Source: Ignavibacteriota bacterium (GTDB taxonomy: Bacteria > Bacteroidota > Ignavibacteria > UBA10030). Taken from it: a stretch of 64,000 bases of DNA. The DNA lies in NCBI GenBank assembly GCA_003170475.1, contig PMZI01000026.1, positions 217,048 through 281,047 on the forward strand, in the 5' to 3' direction. Positions within the stretch are counted from its first letter, which is position 1, and every line of letters starts with the position of its first letter. The translations under genes and the position numbers were made by a program. Under the pieces are notes generated by a model. That model was not told where the DNA came from. It saw only the letters and a program-made list of their open reading frames with translations, and did not search any database. Shown here one piece after another: positions 62,359 to 64,000 of this stretch.

Positions 62359-63930
62359 CTACTTCGAGAACATGGACGATCCAACGTTTTTCGCCAGCCC
62401 CATTTTGGCGTTAGCGACCTGCCATCCTGTAGTGTAGATCAAGTGAACAATTCTTTCCATCCTCGGGAACAGGATCTTGTCGACTGTGTCGGTTGGTTTG
62501 TGATAGTCTGCATGCACACCGGTGAAGAAGAACACAATCGGCACCCCGTTCTTAGCGAAGTTGTAGTGGTCGCTTCTCCGATAGAACTGCTCGGGATCCT
62601 TGTCATCATTGTAGGTGTAATCAAGAATCAGATTTTCCGACTGCTTGTTGGAGAGCTTCAGGATACTATCCAGCTGAGTGCTAATTTTGTCCGATCCGAT
62701 CACATAGACATAGTTTGGGTTCTTGAGATCTTCGTACTTCTTGTCAACACGACCAATCATGTCTGTGTTGAGATCAGCGACGGTCTTTTCCAGCGGGATC
62801 ACAGGATGCCTCACGTACCAATCGGATCCCCACAATCCTTTTTCCTCTCCCACAACCGTCATGAACAACAGGCTTCGCTTTGGCTTCACAGGATTCGTGG
62901 TGAACGCCTGAGCCAATTCCAGGATGGTGACTGTGCCGGATCCATCATCGTCCGCACCGGGATAGACAATTCCATCCCCGGTGATGCCCAGGTGATCGAA
63001 ATGCGCTGTAAACACTACGATCTCATCTTTGAGTTTTGGATCTGAGCCTTCAAGAAGTCCCAGCACGTTCTCCGTGGTCTTGATCTCCTTAGCGTTGGTG
63101 ATGTCGATCGAGACTGTCGTCTGATTCAGAATGACCGGAGAGAATGCGCTGTCTTGTGCTGCGGCTTGGCGGAGCTGGGTCAGGGACTTTCCGGATTCCT
63201 TGAGGAGATCGTTTGCCAGCCGCGGACTTACGAGCGTTGGAAATCCGAAGCCACCGCGACCAGGGCGTTGTTCAACTCCAAGTACCCTCATCGATCCATG
63301 ATCGAGTATCGTGCCGTACCGTACGAGCAAGCCGTCAATCGAGGCTGCGCCGGTATCGTCAGCCACAACGAGTGTGGCGATGCTTCCCGCGAATGAACGA
63401 ACGAGTCCAAGTCGTGTTCTCGGTGTGACGCTTGCGTCTTTCGCATCGGCTTTCCGTCCGGGAAGGGCAACAACGATCTTCCCCTTGGTCAGGTTCGAAT
63501 CGACTTTCGTGTCCATGTAGCCGATGAAGATCGCTGGAGCACTCACCGGGTTCTCGGGGGCGGAGAGAGCAATGAAATCCTTTCGAAGGAGGAATGGCGT
63601 TGAGCCTTGCTTCGTGGTCAGCGTGATACTCGATTTGTCGCTCATTTTCGTTGCTTCAACCTTGAAATGCTGGAAATATGAGCCGCTGTCTCCGATGGGC
63701 TTGAGTCCAAGTCGCTGAAATTCCGAAGCGATGTACCGAGCCGCCACTTTTTGACCGCGAAATGTCGTCTCTCTACCCTCGAGTTCCGGTGATGCAATAA
63801 AACTGAGCCGGGCACTCAAATCGCTCGCTGAAATTGCTCTGTATCCAACAAGAGCCTCTTTTGGGATCTTGGGATTTTGCGCAAGCGACAGAGCAAGAGG
63901 AATCAGAAGAAGGGCGAAAAGACGACGCAT
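62359..63930 (-). CDS. Exported M28-family zinc aminopeptidase
   Basis: A 523-residue exported metallopeptidase with a signal peptide (RLFALLLIPLALSLAQ), a PA-like inserted domain (about 100-270) and an M28 catalytic domain. Zinc ligands and catalytic residues are visible: TAHFDHLG (His), PGADDDGSG (bridging Asp), VGEEKGLWGS (catalytic Glu pair), NTDMIG (Asp) and VHADYHKPTD (His). It probably removes N-terminal residues from peptides in the periplasm or outside. GAGGTG precedes the ATG at 63930. It is the first gene of the operon with birA and coaX. Confidence 0.92.
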   Translation of the reverse strand: MRRLFALLLIPLALSLAQNPKIPKEALVGYRAISASDLSARLSFIASPELEGRETTFRGQKVAARYIASEFQRLGLKPIGDSGSYFQHFKVEATKMSDKSSITLTTKQGSTPFLLRKDFIALSAPENPVSAPAIFIGYMDTKVDSNLTKGKIVVALPGRKADAKDASVTPRTRLGLVRSFAGSIATLVVADDTGAASIDGLLVRYGTILDHGSMRVLGVEQRPGRGGFGFPTLVSPRLANDLLKESGKSLTQLRQAAAQDSAFSPVILNQTTVSIDITNAKEIKTTENVLGLLEGSDPKLKDEIVVFTAHFDHLGITGDGIVYPGADDDGSGTVTILELAQAFTTNPVKPKRSLLFMTVVGEEKGLWGSDWYVRHPVIPLEKTVADLNTDMIGRVDKKYEDLKNPNYVYVIGSDKISTQLDSILKLSNKQSENLILDYTYNDDKDPEQFYRRSDHYNFAKNGVPIVFFFTGVHADYHKPTDTVDKILFPRMERIVHLIYTTGWQVANAKMGLAKNVGSSMFSK

Positions 63931-64000
63931 TGGTCACCTCAAGGTTCGTGGTTGATGTTTTCGGTTGAAGCAATCAAAAGAATACTCAAAACACGTCTCA

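Overview
The window is a chromosomal segment of about 52% GC (estimated by eye) from a Gram-negative bacterium. A secreted cytochrome (17424-20330) ends in a type IX secretion sorting domain (QNYPNPFNP...). This, with the many ECF sigma/anti-sigma pairs and the sigma-54 circuitry, suggests a member of the Fibrobacterota-Chlorobiota-Bacteroidota superphylum, probably an Ignavibacteriota-like lineage. The placement is inference. No rRNA, tRNA, CRISPR array, transposase or phage gene was seen.

Layout. (1) 1-12.3 kb, envelope and stress functions: a truncated class V aminotransferase; an SPFH/band-7 protein with an overlapping ribbon-helix-helix regulator; an ECF sigma/anti-sigma operon with two repeat-rich exported proteins; a VWA protein; a DUF4139-type protein; and a second sigma/anti-sigma pair followed by a two-PDZ protein. 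(2) 12.4-16.8 kb, regulation: a PAS histidine kinase and NtrC-type sigma-54 activator pair, followed by a stand-alone copy of the activator's Fis-type DNA-binding domain behind sigma-54-like promoters, then a small membrane protein and a MarR regulator. (3) 17.4-38.8 kb, electron transfer: eight multihaem c-type cytochromes (85 canonical or accepted-variant haem motifs plus one odd CXCH), two b-type cytochrome modules, a Rieske/cytochrome b6-type complex, an outer-membrane barrel and the CcmF haem lyase. (4) 38.9-48.7 kb, mixed metabolism: a receiver protein with an H-box but no kinase domain, an alanine dehydrogenase-family protein, an acyl-CoA transferase, a glutamyl-tRNA reductase homologue lacking its catalytic Cys next to a CcsA/HemX-like protein, an M20 peptidase, a cobalamin adenosyltransferase and an AlkD-like protein. 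(5) 48.9-59.9 kb, an 11-gene complex I operon nuoABCDHIJKLMN without nuoEFG. (6) 59.9-64 kb: a second receiver protein and a minus-strand operon of M28 peptidase, birA and coaX.

How it may work together (inference). Complex I and other dehydrogenases reduce menaquinone. Three quinol-oxidising modules, resembling CbcL, ImcH and a Rieske/b6 complex with a multihaem subunit, pass electrons into periplasmic multihaem proteins. A barrel with a 14-haem and a 9-haem protein could carry electrons across the outer membrane, and the sorting-domain cytochrome may act on the cell surface. A strong sigma-54 promoter precedes the CbcL-like operon, and the nearby NtrC-type activator and its orphan DNA-binding copy are candidate controllers. 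The whole resembles a self-contained extracellular electron transfer locus.
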